NCBI GenBank assembly: GCA_965207025.1 | Contig: OZ242258.1 | Coordinates: 2,232,001 to 2,296,000 of the forward strand | Length of the DNA stretch: 64,000 nt | Origin: Bin87 sp034423595 | GTDB taxonomy: Bacteria > Chloroflexota > Dehalococcoidia > Lucifugimonadales > UBA3495 | Reading direction: 5' to 3' | Shown: positions 15,349 through 23,073 of the stretch, in pieces | Layout: each line of letters begins with the position of its first letter | Numbering within the stretch: position 1 is the stretch's first letter | The notes under the pieces: model-generated | Database searches by the model: none | What the model saw: only the letters and a program-made list of their open reading frames with translations | What the model was told of the DNA's origin: nothing | Position numbers and translations under genes: made by a program

Positions 15349-17172
15349 CTACCTGGTCGCTTTGGCATACTCCAGGTGCCCGAATACACCGGTCAGGCTG
15401 CCGAACTTGTACTCGGCCACCTCATCGGGGTTCACCACCAGTGTGGAGCGGATGTTGACGATGGGGATGGTGCGATACGTGTCGTAAATGTCATCGCCCA
15501 TGGCCTGGATTATCCGGTCCCGTTCCGCCTGGTCGGTCTCTATCAGCAATTGCTCATAGGTATCGTCGTAGAGCTGTCCTTCCATGTAGAGGACGCCGCC
15601 GTTGGGGAGGCCGGTGTCGGCGTTGGTCTCTCCGGTGTAGTAATAGATGCGCGCGTTGGCGTTGATCTGCCGGATGGTCTGGCGCACCGGCAGAATGAAG
15701 TGGGCGTCGTGCCGGTCGCGGAAGGCGTCCAGGGCCCGCGCGAACTCAACCTCCACCAGTTTGGCGTCGATGCCGATGTCCTGGAAGGACTGAGCGACGG
15801 TCTGCGCCACTTCAATGGTCTCCGGCAGGCCGGGCAGGCTGGACTGGTACACTTCCATGAAGAAGCGGTTCTCGCCGTTGTCGCCGGGGAAACCGGCCTC
15901 GTCCAGCAGTTGCTTCGCCCGCTCCGGGTCATAGCCATAATTCTCGTCGAACTCGTCGGCCCAACGCTGATTCCAACCTTCCAGAGAGTCGTGGAAAATG
16001 GTGTTGTACATCGGCTCGCCGCGGCCCTTGAACAGCTCGTTGATGATCTGCTCGCGGTTGATGGCGCGATTCAGAGCCTCACGCACCTTGTTGCCGGTTT
16101 CGCCGGGAGCGTTCCACGGCTCGGTGTCCGGGTTCCAGTTCACCTCGCTGACGTAGTACTGGCCCAACGGCAGGATGGTCAGGCCCACCGATGGCAGCGG
16201 ACTTTCAAACACCTCCATGCCGTCGTCAATGGCCTGCTGATGCAGCACCTTGGGCACGTCCACCATGTTGGCCTCTCCGGTCAACAGCATGGCCAGTCGG
16301 GTCAAGTCCTCTGGCGCCGTGGTGATCCGCAACCTGCTGAACTCGGGATTCACCCGCCAGTGGTCGTAGGGCACCGCCTCATACTCAGTGTACTCCTTGA
16401 GCTCCCGCTGCACGAACTGATAGGCCCCGGTTCCGGCCGGGCCGCTCTCGAACATGGCGTCGCCCTCGGCCTCGTACTGCGCCGCGCTGCGCACTGCGGC
16501 GCAGGGCACTACCAGGATGTTGAACCACCAGTCTGCAACGTCCACCTGGGGCTGGGCCAGGCTCATCTTGAAGGTGTAGTCGTCGATTATCTCCATGTTG
16601 CCGTTGGCGACCATTTCGGACGCCGAGTCGGTCCCCATGAACCGCTTGAGCGGCGCCTTGCAGCCGGCCAGCGGATCCGACATCTGCTGGTCAATGGTGA
16701 GAATCACGTCCTTGACGGTGAACTCGCCATAGCCGTGGTGCATCTGTACACCCTCCTGGAGATAGAAAGTGTACTCGCTGGCGTCGGGGCTTACGTCCCA
16801 CTCCCGGGCCAGTTGGGGCAAAATGGTGGACACCCCCGTATCCGGCGAAATGGTGGTCAGGTTCTCCCACATGGGCCGGAAGGGAAGATGTCCGCTGCTG
16901 GTTGCCAGCCACGGCAGGTAAGTATCCTGGGGCAGTGGCGTCACCGCCAGGTGCAGGTACGTATCCTCTTCTGCCATGGCCGGCATGGCAGTGGGTTCCG
17001 GGGCAGCGGTGGCAGCCGCGGCCGGGGCATCGGTTGCCGCCGGCGCTGCGGGGGCGGCGGCTTGCTGCGCGGGTTCCGCTGGGCCGCCGCACGCCCAGAT
17101 GGCGGCCACGGTCATCAGGAGCAAGACTGTAAATACGATTCGCGGCAATCGAGTAACTCGTAAAGCTGCCAT
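15349..17172 (-). CDS. Family-5 extracellular solute-binding lipoprotein
   Basis: 607 residues. The start ATG 17172 is preceded by GGAGGTGA at ideal spacing; a longer frame to 17271 is ignored. The signal peptide ends in the lipobox VAAIWAC with Cys27, and an Ala/Pro/Thr-rich linker follows. The mature part is a DppA/OppA type binding protein with blocks WDVSPDASEYTFYLQEG, NAPGETGNKVREALNRAINR and YDPERAKQLLDEAGFPGD. It captures substrate outside the cell for the two permeases encoded downstream. The ligand is unknown. The linker style is common in Chloroflexota lipoproteins. Confidence 0.92.
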   Translation of the reverse strand: MAALRVTRLPRIVFTVLLLMTVAAIWACGGPAEPAQQAAAPAAPAATDAPAAAATAAPEPTAMPAMAEEDTYLHLAVTPLPQDTYLPWLATSSGHLPFRPMWENLTTISPDTGVSTILPQLAREWDVSPDASEYTFYLQEGVQMHHGYGEFTVKDVILTIDQQMSDPLAGCKAPLKRFMGTDSASEMVANGNMEIIDDYTFKMSLAQPQVDVADWWFNILVVPCAAVRSAAQYEAEGDAMFESGPAGTGAYQFVQRELKEYTEYEAVPYDHWRVNPEFSRLRITTAPEDLTRLAMLLTGEANMVDVPKVLHQQAIDDGMEVFESPLPSVGLTILPLGQYYVSEVNWNPDTEPWNAPGETGNKVREALNRAINREQIINELFKGRGEPMYNTIFHDSLEGWNQRWADEFDENYGYDPERAKQLLDEAGFPGDNGENRFFMEVYQSSLPGLPETIEVAQTVAQSFQDIGIDAKLVEVEFARALDAFRDRHDAHFILPVRQTIRQINANARIYYYTGETNADTGLPNGGVLYMEGQLYDDTYEQLLIETDQAERDRIIQAMGDDIYDTYRTIPIVNIRSTLVVNPDEVAEYKFGSLTGVFGHLEYAKATR

Positions 17173-17242
17173 GCAGTCACCTCCGGTATTTTGGCAACGA
17201 TTTGTGTAATGCAATCGCGGCTTCTCAGCCAATTGCCAGCAG

Positions 17243-17271
17243 ACAGTACCATTGCCAATTTGCAATGTCAA
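17243..17271 (-). promoter_or_regulatory. Promoter of the ABC importer operon with operator-like palindrome
   Basis: On the minus strand, -35 TTGACA (17266-17271) and a -10-like TACTGT (17243-17248) are 17 bases apart. A perfect 6-bp inverted repeat, cattgc-N6-gcaatg at 17250-17267, covers the spacer and could be a repressor site. The start codon is about 65 bases downstream. Confidence 0.5.
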
Positions 17272-17342
17272 TTATCAATTATTGAAATAATACTATGCGA
17301 CAAAAATTGACTGCAATGGCTACGCTTCAGGACTATAAGCCT

Positions 17343-17384
17343 AAAAAGCGGCGTTTCGCGCTTGAATTGAGCGCGAAACGCCGC
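17343..17384 (-). terminator. Strong hairpin with T-run on the minus strand
   Basis: A perfect 15-bp stem (arms 17348-17362 and 17370-17384) with a 7-base loop. Read on the minus strand it is followed by TTTTT (17347-17343), the form of an intrinsic terminator. No minus gene lies directly upstream, so it probably insulates the ABC operon from leftward transcription. Confidence 0.65.
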
Positions 17385-17405
17385 AGCAGCAGCGGCCACA
17401 GCCGG

Positions 17406-17435
17406 TTGACACTGCCCAAGTGGACTGTATATATT
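17406..17435 (+). promoter_or_regulatory. Sigma-70 promoter for the riboswitch transcript
   Basis: -35 TTGACA at 17406-17411 and overlapping -10 candidates TATATA (17428, 16-base spacer) and TATATT (17430, 18-base spacer). The transcript would begin near 17440, just ahead of the cobalamin riboswitch. Confidence 0.65.
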
Positions 17436-17490
17436 CCCATCGCCGTAACGAACATTACGGGCGGCACAAGATTAATAAATTAACATCGCC

Positions 17491-17665
17491 CGAAGGTGGC
17501 TCGCCTCATGCGGGCCAAAGAGGGAAGCCGGTGAGAATCCGGCGTGGTCGCGCCACTGTAACTGGTAAGGCCGCTCTTTCCGCACTATAGCGGAGCCACT
17601 GGTCCATTACGGACTGGGAAGGTCGGAGCGGATGACAAATAGCCAGGAGCCAGGAGACCTGCCTT
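17491..17665 (+). ncRNA. Cobalamin riboswitch
   Basis: Conserved blocks of the AdoCbl/B12 riboswitch are all present in order: GGTGGCTCGCCTCATGCGGG, the core GGGAAGCCGGTGAGAATCC, the CGCCACTGTAACTGG segment, a variable hairpin arm at about 17565-17635, and the B12 box AGCCAGGAGACCTGCC at 17648-17663. It lies downstream of a good promoter and about 100 bases ahead of a FhuF-like gene. High cobalamin should lower expression of that gene. No transport or synthesis gene follows directly, which is unusual. Confidence 0.93.
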
Positions 17666-17718
17666 GGGGTATGCCTTGAATACGCTTCGCGGAAGGGCGT
17701 AGGTAGCAGAACTTGCAC

Positions 17719-17745
17719 AAAGCCCGACCTCTTCAGTCGGGCTTT
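17719..17745 (+). terminator. Riboswitch expression-platform hairpin
   Basis: Ten-bp stem aaagcccgac/gtcgggcttt with a 7-base loop, between the B12 box and the ribosome binding site gaggtga at 17754-17760. The trailing T-run is short, so it may act as a weak terminator or control access to the binding site nine bases further on. Confidence 0.6.
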
Positions 17746-17766
17746 GTCGTTGCGAGGTGAAGAGTA

Positions 17767-18593
17767 ATGACCACGACTGGACATCCTCTAATCCGCAGTC
17801 TGCGGGAAGCTGGAGAACTGGACCCCTACCTGGATATGCCAGTACGTGACGTTAACGACACTGGCTGGAGCCCGGCTATCGACCTGTTCCAGGCCGGGGA
17901 TACCAGTTTGCGTGAGCTGGTTATGAGCTACGGGTACGCAAGATGGGGACTACCAACAATCACGTTGCAGCCTCGGCCTTCATCATCGCTTACCTCACAC
18001 GGTTAATCTTTCCGATGGTCGGACAGTACGTATTGAAAAAGAGGGTCCCCAGAGTCACTTTGGAAAACTTGTCCTTTCATCGAACCGATGGTCGCATCGA
18101 CGCTACCGGACTGAGTTACCCGCAGTTCGCCGTTCTACCCAATGACCCGGCGGCCTACCACCCTGACGCTGAAGTCCTATCCAGCGAGACTGACCTGTAC
18201 CAGCAGCTTAAGGACTGGGCCTTCAAGTCCAACTTGGAAATTGTGATTGCGGCCCTGCGCCGCTCCGTCCCCGCCAGCTTCAAGGTCTCCCAAAACGCGG
18301 TAGCCGCTTCCTGTGGGCAGGCCCTGCACCGGCTTTATGACCACGTGGAAGATAAGAACCTGGTACTCAGGGCTGCCGAGGCCTTCTTTGGAGACCCGTC
18401 ATCTCTGATCTACCGTCAGATCAGTATGGAAGTCATTGAGCATAATGGGAGGGGCGGGTTCTTTGCCAGGCGGGCCGGATGTTGCTTGGTCTGGCGCACC
18501 AGAGAGGACGGCGGATATTGCTCCAACTGCATCCTTCAGCCCAGGGAAGAGCAGACCCGCCAGTTTACGGAGATGCTGGAGAGAGTCAACTGA
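17767..18593 (+). pseudogene. FhuF-like [2Fe-2S] siderophore-iron reductase, frameshifted
   Basis: Two overlapping frames together encode about 276 residues, the usual FhuF length. Frame one starts at ATG 17767 behind GAGGTGA and gives LREAGELDPYLDMPV... to SYGYARWG. Frame two continues TTNNHVAASAFIIAYLTRL to the stop at 18593. The break is at the run of four G at 17945-17948; a fifth G would restore RWGTTNN in one frame. The C-terminus holds GCCLVWRT...GYCSNC, the CC-x11-CxxC ligand set of the FhuF [2Fe-2S] cluster. FhuF reduces ferric siderophores in E. coli. Control by a cobalamin riboswitch suggests a corrinoid- or cobalt-linked role here. It may be a true pseudogene or a sequencing indel. 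Confidence 0.8.
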
Positions 18594-18926
18594 CGGGAAG
18601 TCTATGAGACGCTGATGATTGCGTGATAGATCACATTTATTCCTGGTCGTAGCAACTGGTCTGCGTTGTACACGCTGCGGGAAGTCTTCCCCTCCCCATT
18701 CAAGTCTGGCGCCACCAAGGAGGCGGCACAACGAGTGTAAGCGCGATCCTGGGACGATAGAATCCGCGCCGTCCGACGGTACTATCCTCGCTGCGGAAGT
18801 GGCGGACACGACTGCTGAAGCAGTATGGAATGGGCGTCGGCTCACCGAGTTTCGGATCGAGCGACCAACAGGAACGCCCCAGGTCATCATCCGAAGAGAG
18901 GGCTTTTGGATCGCGACTCGGGATAG
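18594..18926. other. Intergenic gap with a possible gene remnant
   Basis: 333 bases between the FhuF-like gene and the tRNA. A short plus-strand frame near 18635-18740 reads ITFIPGRSNWSALYTLRE and ends AAQRV-stop. It looks protein-like but has no start and no recognised family, so it may be the tail of a lost gene. Nothing else was recognised. Confidence 0.35.
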
Positions 18927-19003
18927 TGGTGGGCGATGGTGGACTCGAACCACCGACCTCTTGCGTGTCGAGCAAGTACTCTAACCAACTGAGCTAATCG
19001 CCC
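18927..19003 (-). tRNA. tRNA-Val (GAC), with C at position 33
   Basis: Full 77-base cloverleaf on the minus strand: acceptor GGGCGAT/ATCGCCC, D arm GCTCAGTTGGTTAGAGT, anticodon arm CTTGC-TCGACAC-GCAAG, T arm GGTGG-TTCGAGT-CCACC, discriminator A and an encoded CCA. The loop places GAC at 34-36, reading valine GTC codons. The base before the anticodon is C instead of the near-universal U33. No neighbouring tRNA is present. Confidence 0.9.
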
Positions 19004-19097
19004 ACGTTCCGTAACTGAATGTTACCACACAGCCAGCCTGTCGCTCAACCAACACCCGCCGCTCGTCCAGTGCTATCGCATGTGAACGGTTTAGTAC

Positions 19098-19203
19098 CGT
19101 CATTCCGGCGAAAGCCGGAATCCAGTGTCCCGAATCGTCAGTTTCGTTGCGGAACTCAAGAGTTATTCGGTTTATGGGCTCTGGCTTTCGCCGGAGCGAC
19201 GGG
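19098..19203. repeat. Dispersed repeat family A, two inverted copies
   Basis: A full copy at 19098-19127 (cattccggcgaaagccggaa) is followed 50 bases later by an inverted degenerate copy, ctggctttcgccggagcgac, ending at 19203. The pair in opposite orientation resembles a small non-autonomous element. Confidence 0.7.
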
Positions 19204-19336
19204 TGTCTAGTTTTATATGCGATAGCCAGGGCAACTCCGGTGACACTTCCCCCTTGCCCCCACCCTTCACCCATCTTTACCATTTAACTAACATCCCAAA
19301 TCCAACCGCCACCCAGGCCGCGAGCCATACCATCCT

Positions 19337-19873
19337 ATGCCTACCTCCAAACATCGCGCCCCCAAATCCTCCCGCCGGCCTGCCAGAACCAATAAATCCG
19401 CCCCCCAAACCACTCTCCCGGCGCCCATTCAGCCCCACGACCCGCCCTCCGCCCTGACTGAATTATCGGAAATGAGCGGAAATGACCGGGAAATCGACCT
19501 TTCCACCCTTTCCCCGCGCCAGCAGGCCGCCCTTCCCATCGTCGCCTGCATCCCCACCATCGCCCAGGCTGCCCGTGCCGCCAATGTCGGCGAGTCCACC
19601 CTCCGCCGCTGGCTCACCGATCCCGCCTTCAGCAGCTGCCTCGCCGAACTCCGCCGCCAATCCGCCAACATCGCCCGTCAGAAGCTTCTCGCCCTAACTC
19701 CTCTCTGCGTCTCCGTACTCGCCGACGCCATGCACGACCCCGACCCTGCCATCCGTCTCCGCGCCGCCAACTGCACCATCTCCTTCAACCTCCGAGCCAC
19801 CGAACTCGAAAACCTCCGCTCCGACCTCAACCACCTCGAATCCGTCATCAACTCCCTCCAGCAACCCTCCTGA
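19337..19873 (+). CDS. Helix-turn-helix protein, phBC6A51/terminase-small-like
   Basis: 178 residues. The first 60 are Pro/Ser/Arg-rich and probably disordered. Then LSPRQQAALPIVACIPTIAQ and AARAANVGESTLRRWLTDPA form a helix-turn-helix like those in phage terminase small subunits and phBC6A51-type DNA-binding proteins. The C-terminal half is helical (AIRLRAANCTISFNLRATEL, LRSDLNHLESVINSL). The region is extremely C-rich and G-poor on the plus strand, unlike its neighbours. It precedes another small gene of the same composition. No terminase large subunit is nearby, so the role is open; mobile origin is possible. Confidence 0.55.
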   Translation: MPTSKHRAPKSSRRPARTNKSAPQTTLPAPIQPHDPPSALTELSEMSGNDREIDLSTLSPRQQAALPIVACIPTIAQAARAANVGESTLRRWLTDPAFSSCLAELRRQSANIARQKLLALTPLCVSVLADAMHDPDPAIRLRAANCTISFNLRATELENLRSDLNHLESVINSLQQPS

Positions 19874-19948
19874 CTCCATCCCGTCCCCAACCCTAAATCC
19901 TGCCCATCCTGTATATCGATGTAAAAAACTCCCTCCCGAGGCAATCCC

Positions 19949-20281
19949 ATGACCATCTCCCAAATCCGTCGCCGCATCGACGCCCTCAAGCGCAAATTCG
20001 CCCGCGAACTCGCCATCATCAAACTTCGCCGTATCGCCGAAGCCATCGCCAACGACTGGGATCCCGAGCGCCCACCGGAACCCGCCGACATCATCCAGCG
20101 CGTCGCCCAGGCCGGCTTCCGTCTCAACACCTTCACCCGCCTCAGCCGCTACCTCAACGACACCCGACGCGCCGGCGATGTCCCCCTGCCCGTCTCCATC
20201 GTCTGGAGCCTGCTGCCCTGGGCCGAGAAAGACCGCTACCGCAACTTCTGCCGCTGGGAACTCCCTTCCCCAACCCCGTAA
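19949..20281 (+). CDS. Small helical protein, partner of the HTH gene, unknown
   Basis: 110 residues starting MTISQIRRRIDALKRKFARE, strongly basic and helical. It continues RIAEAIANDWDPERPPEPAD and a Trp-rich tail, IVWSLLPWAEKDRYRNFCRW. GAGG precedes the ATG. It shares the unusual C-rich composition of the gene 75 bases upstream, which suggests they travel together. I could not assign a family. It ends before the ATP-grasp gene. Confidence 0.5.
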   Translation: MTISQIRRRIDALKRKFARELAIIKLRRIAEAIANDWDPERPPEPADIIQRVAQAGFRLNTFTRLSRYLNDTRRAGDVPLPVSIVWSLLPWAEKDRYRNFCRWELPSPTP

Positions 20282-20408
20282 CCTTCACCACTTCCCAAAG
20301 TTGCTGCCCAAAAACATCTCCCCGTGCCAACACAGCCCCGCTCCTTGTCCCGACCCGCGTTCTTTGCTACGCTTGCGCCCGCATCTTTCACCGGCAGTTG
20401 GATTCGCA

Positions 20409-21854
20409 GTGAGCACGCCAGACCGATTCCAGAGTTACGATCTCAACGAGAGCATATATGACGAAATGCTCCTTCCGGGAGGCGAACCCCGCGCTCACTG
20501 TCAGCGGTTGTTCGACGCCCTTTCCGAGTTTTCCCACGAACAACTGGCCAGCATCCAGGATCGGGTCACCAGGTCCTTCTCCAACGAAGGCATCACCTTC
20601 ACCGTGTACGGAGACGAGGAGGCCGAGGAACGCATCATCCCCGTGGACTGCGTTCCCCGTCTGCTGCCCAAAGCGGAGTGGGACTTCCTGGACGCCGGCC
20701 TGACCCAACGCCTCCAAACCCTGAACCTCTTCCTGCAAGACGTTTACGGAGACGCCAGGATCATCGCCGACGGCGTCATTCCCGCCGAGGTTGTGTACGA
20801 TTGCCCCCAATACCGTCCGGAGATGCGCGGCTTCACCCCGCCACAGCGCACCTGGGTAGCAGTCTGCGGCACCGACGTGGTGCGAACCAACGACGGGTTT
20901 TGCGTGCTGGAAGACAACCTGCGCGTACCCTCAGGCGTCTCGTACATGATCGCCAACCGCAAGGCCACCAAGACCAGCCTGCGGAGGCTCTACCGAGACT
21001 CCCGAGTGCAGGAGGTTGAGCACTACGGCCAGCTGCTGAGGGAAACCTTGCTGGAACTGGCCCCCGACCGCCGCCAAAATCCCAGACTCGCCCTGCTGAC
21101 CCCCGGCGTGTACAACTCGGCGTTCTATGAGCACATGTTCCTCTCCCGGGAAATCGGCGCGGAGTTGGTGGAAGGCCGCGACCTGTTGGTGCGCGACGGC
21201 TTCCTCTACATGCGCACCACCACCGGGTTGCAGCGCATCGACGTCCTCTACCGCCGCGTGGACGACGACTTCCTCGACCCTTCGGTATTTCGCTCCGATT
21301 CCGTGCTCGGCGTGCCCGGCCTGATCGACGCTTACCGAGCCGGCAACGTGGCCCTCGCCAACGCTCCCGGCACCGGCGTGGCCGACGACAAGAGCGTGTA
21401 TGCCTACGTCCCCGACATGATCCGGTACTACCGGAACGAAGAACCGCTGCTGCAAAACGTGGAAACCCACCTGTGCCGCAATCCCGAAAGCCTGGAATAC
21501 ACGCTGGACAACCTGGACAAGCTGGTGGTCAAGCGAGTCGGCGAATCCGGCGGCTACGGGATGCTGGTGGGAGTTCACGCCACACCCGAGGAGCGCGCCG
21601 ATTACGCCCGGGAAATCAGGGCAAACCCCAACGACTTCATCTCCCAACCCACCCTGGACCTTTCCCGCTCTCCCTGCCTCATCGACGGAAGTTTCGAGCC
21701 GCGCCACGTTGACCTGCGGCCGTTCATCCTGCATGGCCGCACTACCCGCATCGTCCCCGGCGCCTTTTGCCGGGTCGCCCTTCGGCGCGGCAGCCTGGTG
21801 GTCAACAGCAGCCAGGGCGGCGGCGGGAAGGACGTCTGGGTGCTGGAGGACTGA
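20409..21854 (+). CDS. Circularly permuted ATP-grasp protein (DUF404/407 type)
   Basis: About 481 residues from GTG 20409; the longer frame from 20178 overlaps the previous gene and is low-complexity. Blocks typical of the CP-ATP-grasp type 2 family are visible: YDEMLLPGGEPRAHCQRLFD, RTWVAVCGTDVVRTNDGF, CVLEDNLRVPSGVSYM, ALLTPGVYNSAFYEH, LANAPGTGVADDKSVYAYVP, DKLVVKRVGESGGYGM and SLVVNSSQGGGGKDVWVLED. These genes are regularly paired with an alpha-E protein gene, as here (stop and next ATG five bases apart), and often with a transglutaminase; peptide ligation is suspected. No transglutaminase gene follows in this window. Confidence 0.88.
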   Translation: MSTPDRFQSYDLNESIYDEMLLPGGEPRAHCQRLFDALSEFSHEQLASIQDRVTRSFSNEGITFTVYGDEEAEERIIPVDCVPRLLPKAEWDFLDAGLTQRLQTLNLFLQDVYGDARIIADGVIPAEVVYDCPQYRPEMRGFTPPQRTWVAVCGTDVVRTNDGFCVLEDNLRVPSGVSYMIANRKATKTSLRRLYRDSRVQEVEHYGQLLRETLLELAPDRRQNPRLALLTPGVYNSAFYEHMFLSREIGAELVEGRDLLVRDGFLYMRTTTGLQRIDVLYRRVDDDFLDPSVFRSDSVLGVPGLIDAYRAGNVALANAPGTGVADDKSVYAYVPDMIRYYRNEEPLLQNVETHLCRNPESLEYTLDNLDKLVVKRVGESGGYGMLVGVHATPEERADYAREIRANPNDFISQPTLDLSRSPCLIDGSFEPRHVDLRPFILHGRTTRIVPGAFCRVALRRGSLVVNSSQGGGGKDVWVLED

Positions 21855-21859
21855 AGACT

Positions 21860-22918
21860 ATGCTGGCCCGCAGCGCACAGGGACTCTACTGGATGGGACG
21901 CTACCTCGAGCGCGCAGACAATCTGTGTCGTCTGCTCAGGCTACAGACTGAAGCCCTGGTTGACCGGCCCATCGCCGAAATCTATAACGGCTGGAACCGC
22001 ATCTATTCCTGCCTGGACCGCCAGCCACCGGGCAGCAACCCGGATCTATTCCCCGGCAATGACGGCGATTCCAACGTCGGTATGTTCCAGGTAATGGGCG
22101 TTCCGGGAAGCCGCGCCTGGCAGACCAGCGGCGGCGACGAATACACCCTGGCCGATTCCTTCACCCTGGCCGACGACCTGACCTTTGAACGCTCCAACCC
22201 CGGTTCCGTGTACAGCTGCTTCGCCATGGGCCGCGAGAACGCCCGGCAAATGCGCCACTGCCTCAGCGCCGACATGTGGACCTGTCTGAACCTGGCCTAC
22301 TTGCGTATTCAACGGGTCAACATCATCGACATCTGGAACACTTCGCCCGAAACCTTTTACGCCGAAACCGCCGCCGAGATCGACACCTTCATGGGCGTGG
22401 CCGCAGCCACCATGTACCGCGATGAGGGCTGGCATTTCATGCAACTGGGCAGATTCATCGAGCGGGCCCAGCTTGCGGCGGCGCTTTTTATGTCCCAAAT
22501 CGAAATGTTCCCCCTGAATCAATCCGCGGGTCGTGAAGGCTCGGAATCGGACTGGGTCACGCTGCTGCGGATGCATCATGCTGTCGAGGCTTACAATCGC
22601 ACCTACAGCGTGGAAATCCTGCCCGAACAGGTGCTGGACCTGCTGGTGACGGACCCTCTGCTGCCGGATTCATTGTGTCGCTCCCTCGACGTGGCCGCCA
22701 CTGAACTAACGTCCATTCCTCCCGGTCCCAACGTCCAGTCGGATGCCAGTGCGCGACGCCTTTCCGGACGGCTGGCCGCCATGGCTCGTTACGAATGGCC
22801 CGATACCACCGACCGCGCCCGCCTGCTGACCAACCTCAGCAACCACTGCCTGGAACTGCACGCCTTGGTCTCATCCGCCTTTTTCTTTTATGATCTGCCC
22901 GGCGTCTCGGCCCGTTGA
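21860..22918 (+). CDS. Alpha-E domain protein (DUF403)
   Basis: 352 residues from ATG 21860. It begins MLARSAQGLYWMGRYLERAD, the hallmark of the alpha-E family, followed by NLCRLLRLQTEALVDRP. Middle helices include SFTLADDLTFERSNPGSVYS, CFAMGRENARQMRHCLSADM and GWHFMQLGRFIERAQLAA. The protein is all-helical and always associated with the circularly permuted ATP-grasp protein, encoded immediately upstream with translational coupling. Function is not established; a role with the ATP-grasp partner in making or modifying a peptide is the common hypothesis. Confidence 0.88.
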   Translation: MLARSAQGLYWMGRYLERADNLCRLLRLQTEALVDRPIAEIYNGWNRIYSCLDRQPPGSNPDLFPGNDGDSNVGMFQVMGVPGSRAWQTSGGDEYTLADSFTLADDLTFERSNPGSVYSCFAMGRENARQMRHCLSADMWTCLNLAYLRIQRVNIIDIWNTSPETFYAETAAEIDTFMGVAAATMYRDEGWHFMQLGRFIERAQLAAALFMSQIEMFPLNQSAGREGSESDWVTLLRMHHAVEAYNRTYSVEILPEQVLDLLVTDPLLPDSLCRSLDVAATELTSIPPGPNVQSDASARRLSGRLAAMARYEWPDTTDRARLLTNLSNHCLELHALVSSAFFFYDLPGVSAR

Positions 22919-23001
22919 AGGGCAGCCTCCAATCCAAGAAGCGCCGGCGTCTGAAGCCAAACTGCCGGCGGTCCGACCACCGCGTATTCGGTTTGCAGAA
23001 A

Positions 23002-23032
23002 TTGACATTTCCTAATATCATTTTCGTATCAG
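23002..23032 (+). promoter_or_regulatory. Possible promoter of the FTR gene
   Basis: A perfect TTGACA at 23002-23007, followed by an A/T-rich spacer and a weak -10 candidate (TATCAG at 23027, 19-base spacer). The -10 assignment is uncertain. Confidence 0.35.
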
Positions 23033-23073
23033 CGATCGGAATTTTGTGATCCGAACGCTCTGAGGAGGAAAAA

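Noticed and set aside
13972..17163. Very long plus-strand open frame of more than 1000 codons
   Set aside because: It runs antisense through the ABC permease and binding-protein genes and reads as low-complexity His/Gly/Arg/Gln sequence. The minus-strand genes have full family motifs.
17943..18593. Independent gene starting at ATG 17943
   Set aside because: No ribosome binding site, and the protein would lack the FhuF N-terminal 60 residues that are present in the preceding frame.
20178..20408. N-terminal extension of the ATP-grasp gene
   Set aside because: It overlaps the preceding small gene and is Pro/Cys/Ser-rich; the family start matches GTG 20409.
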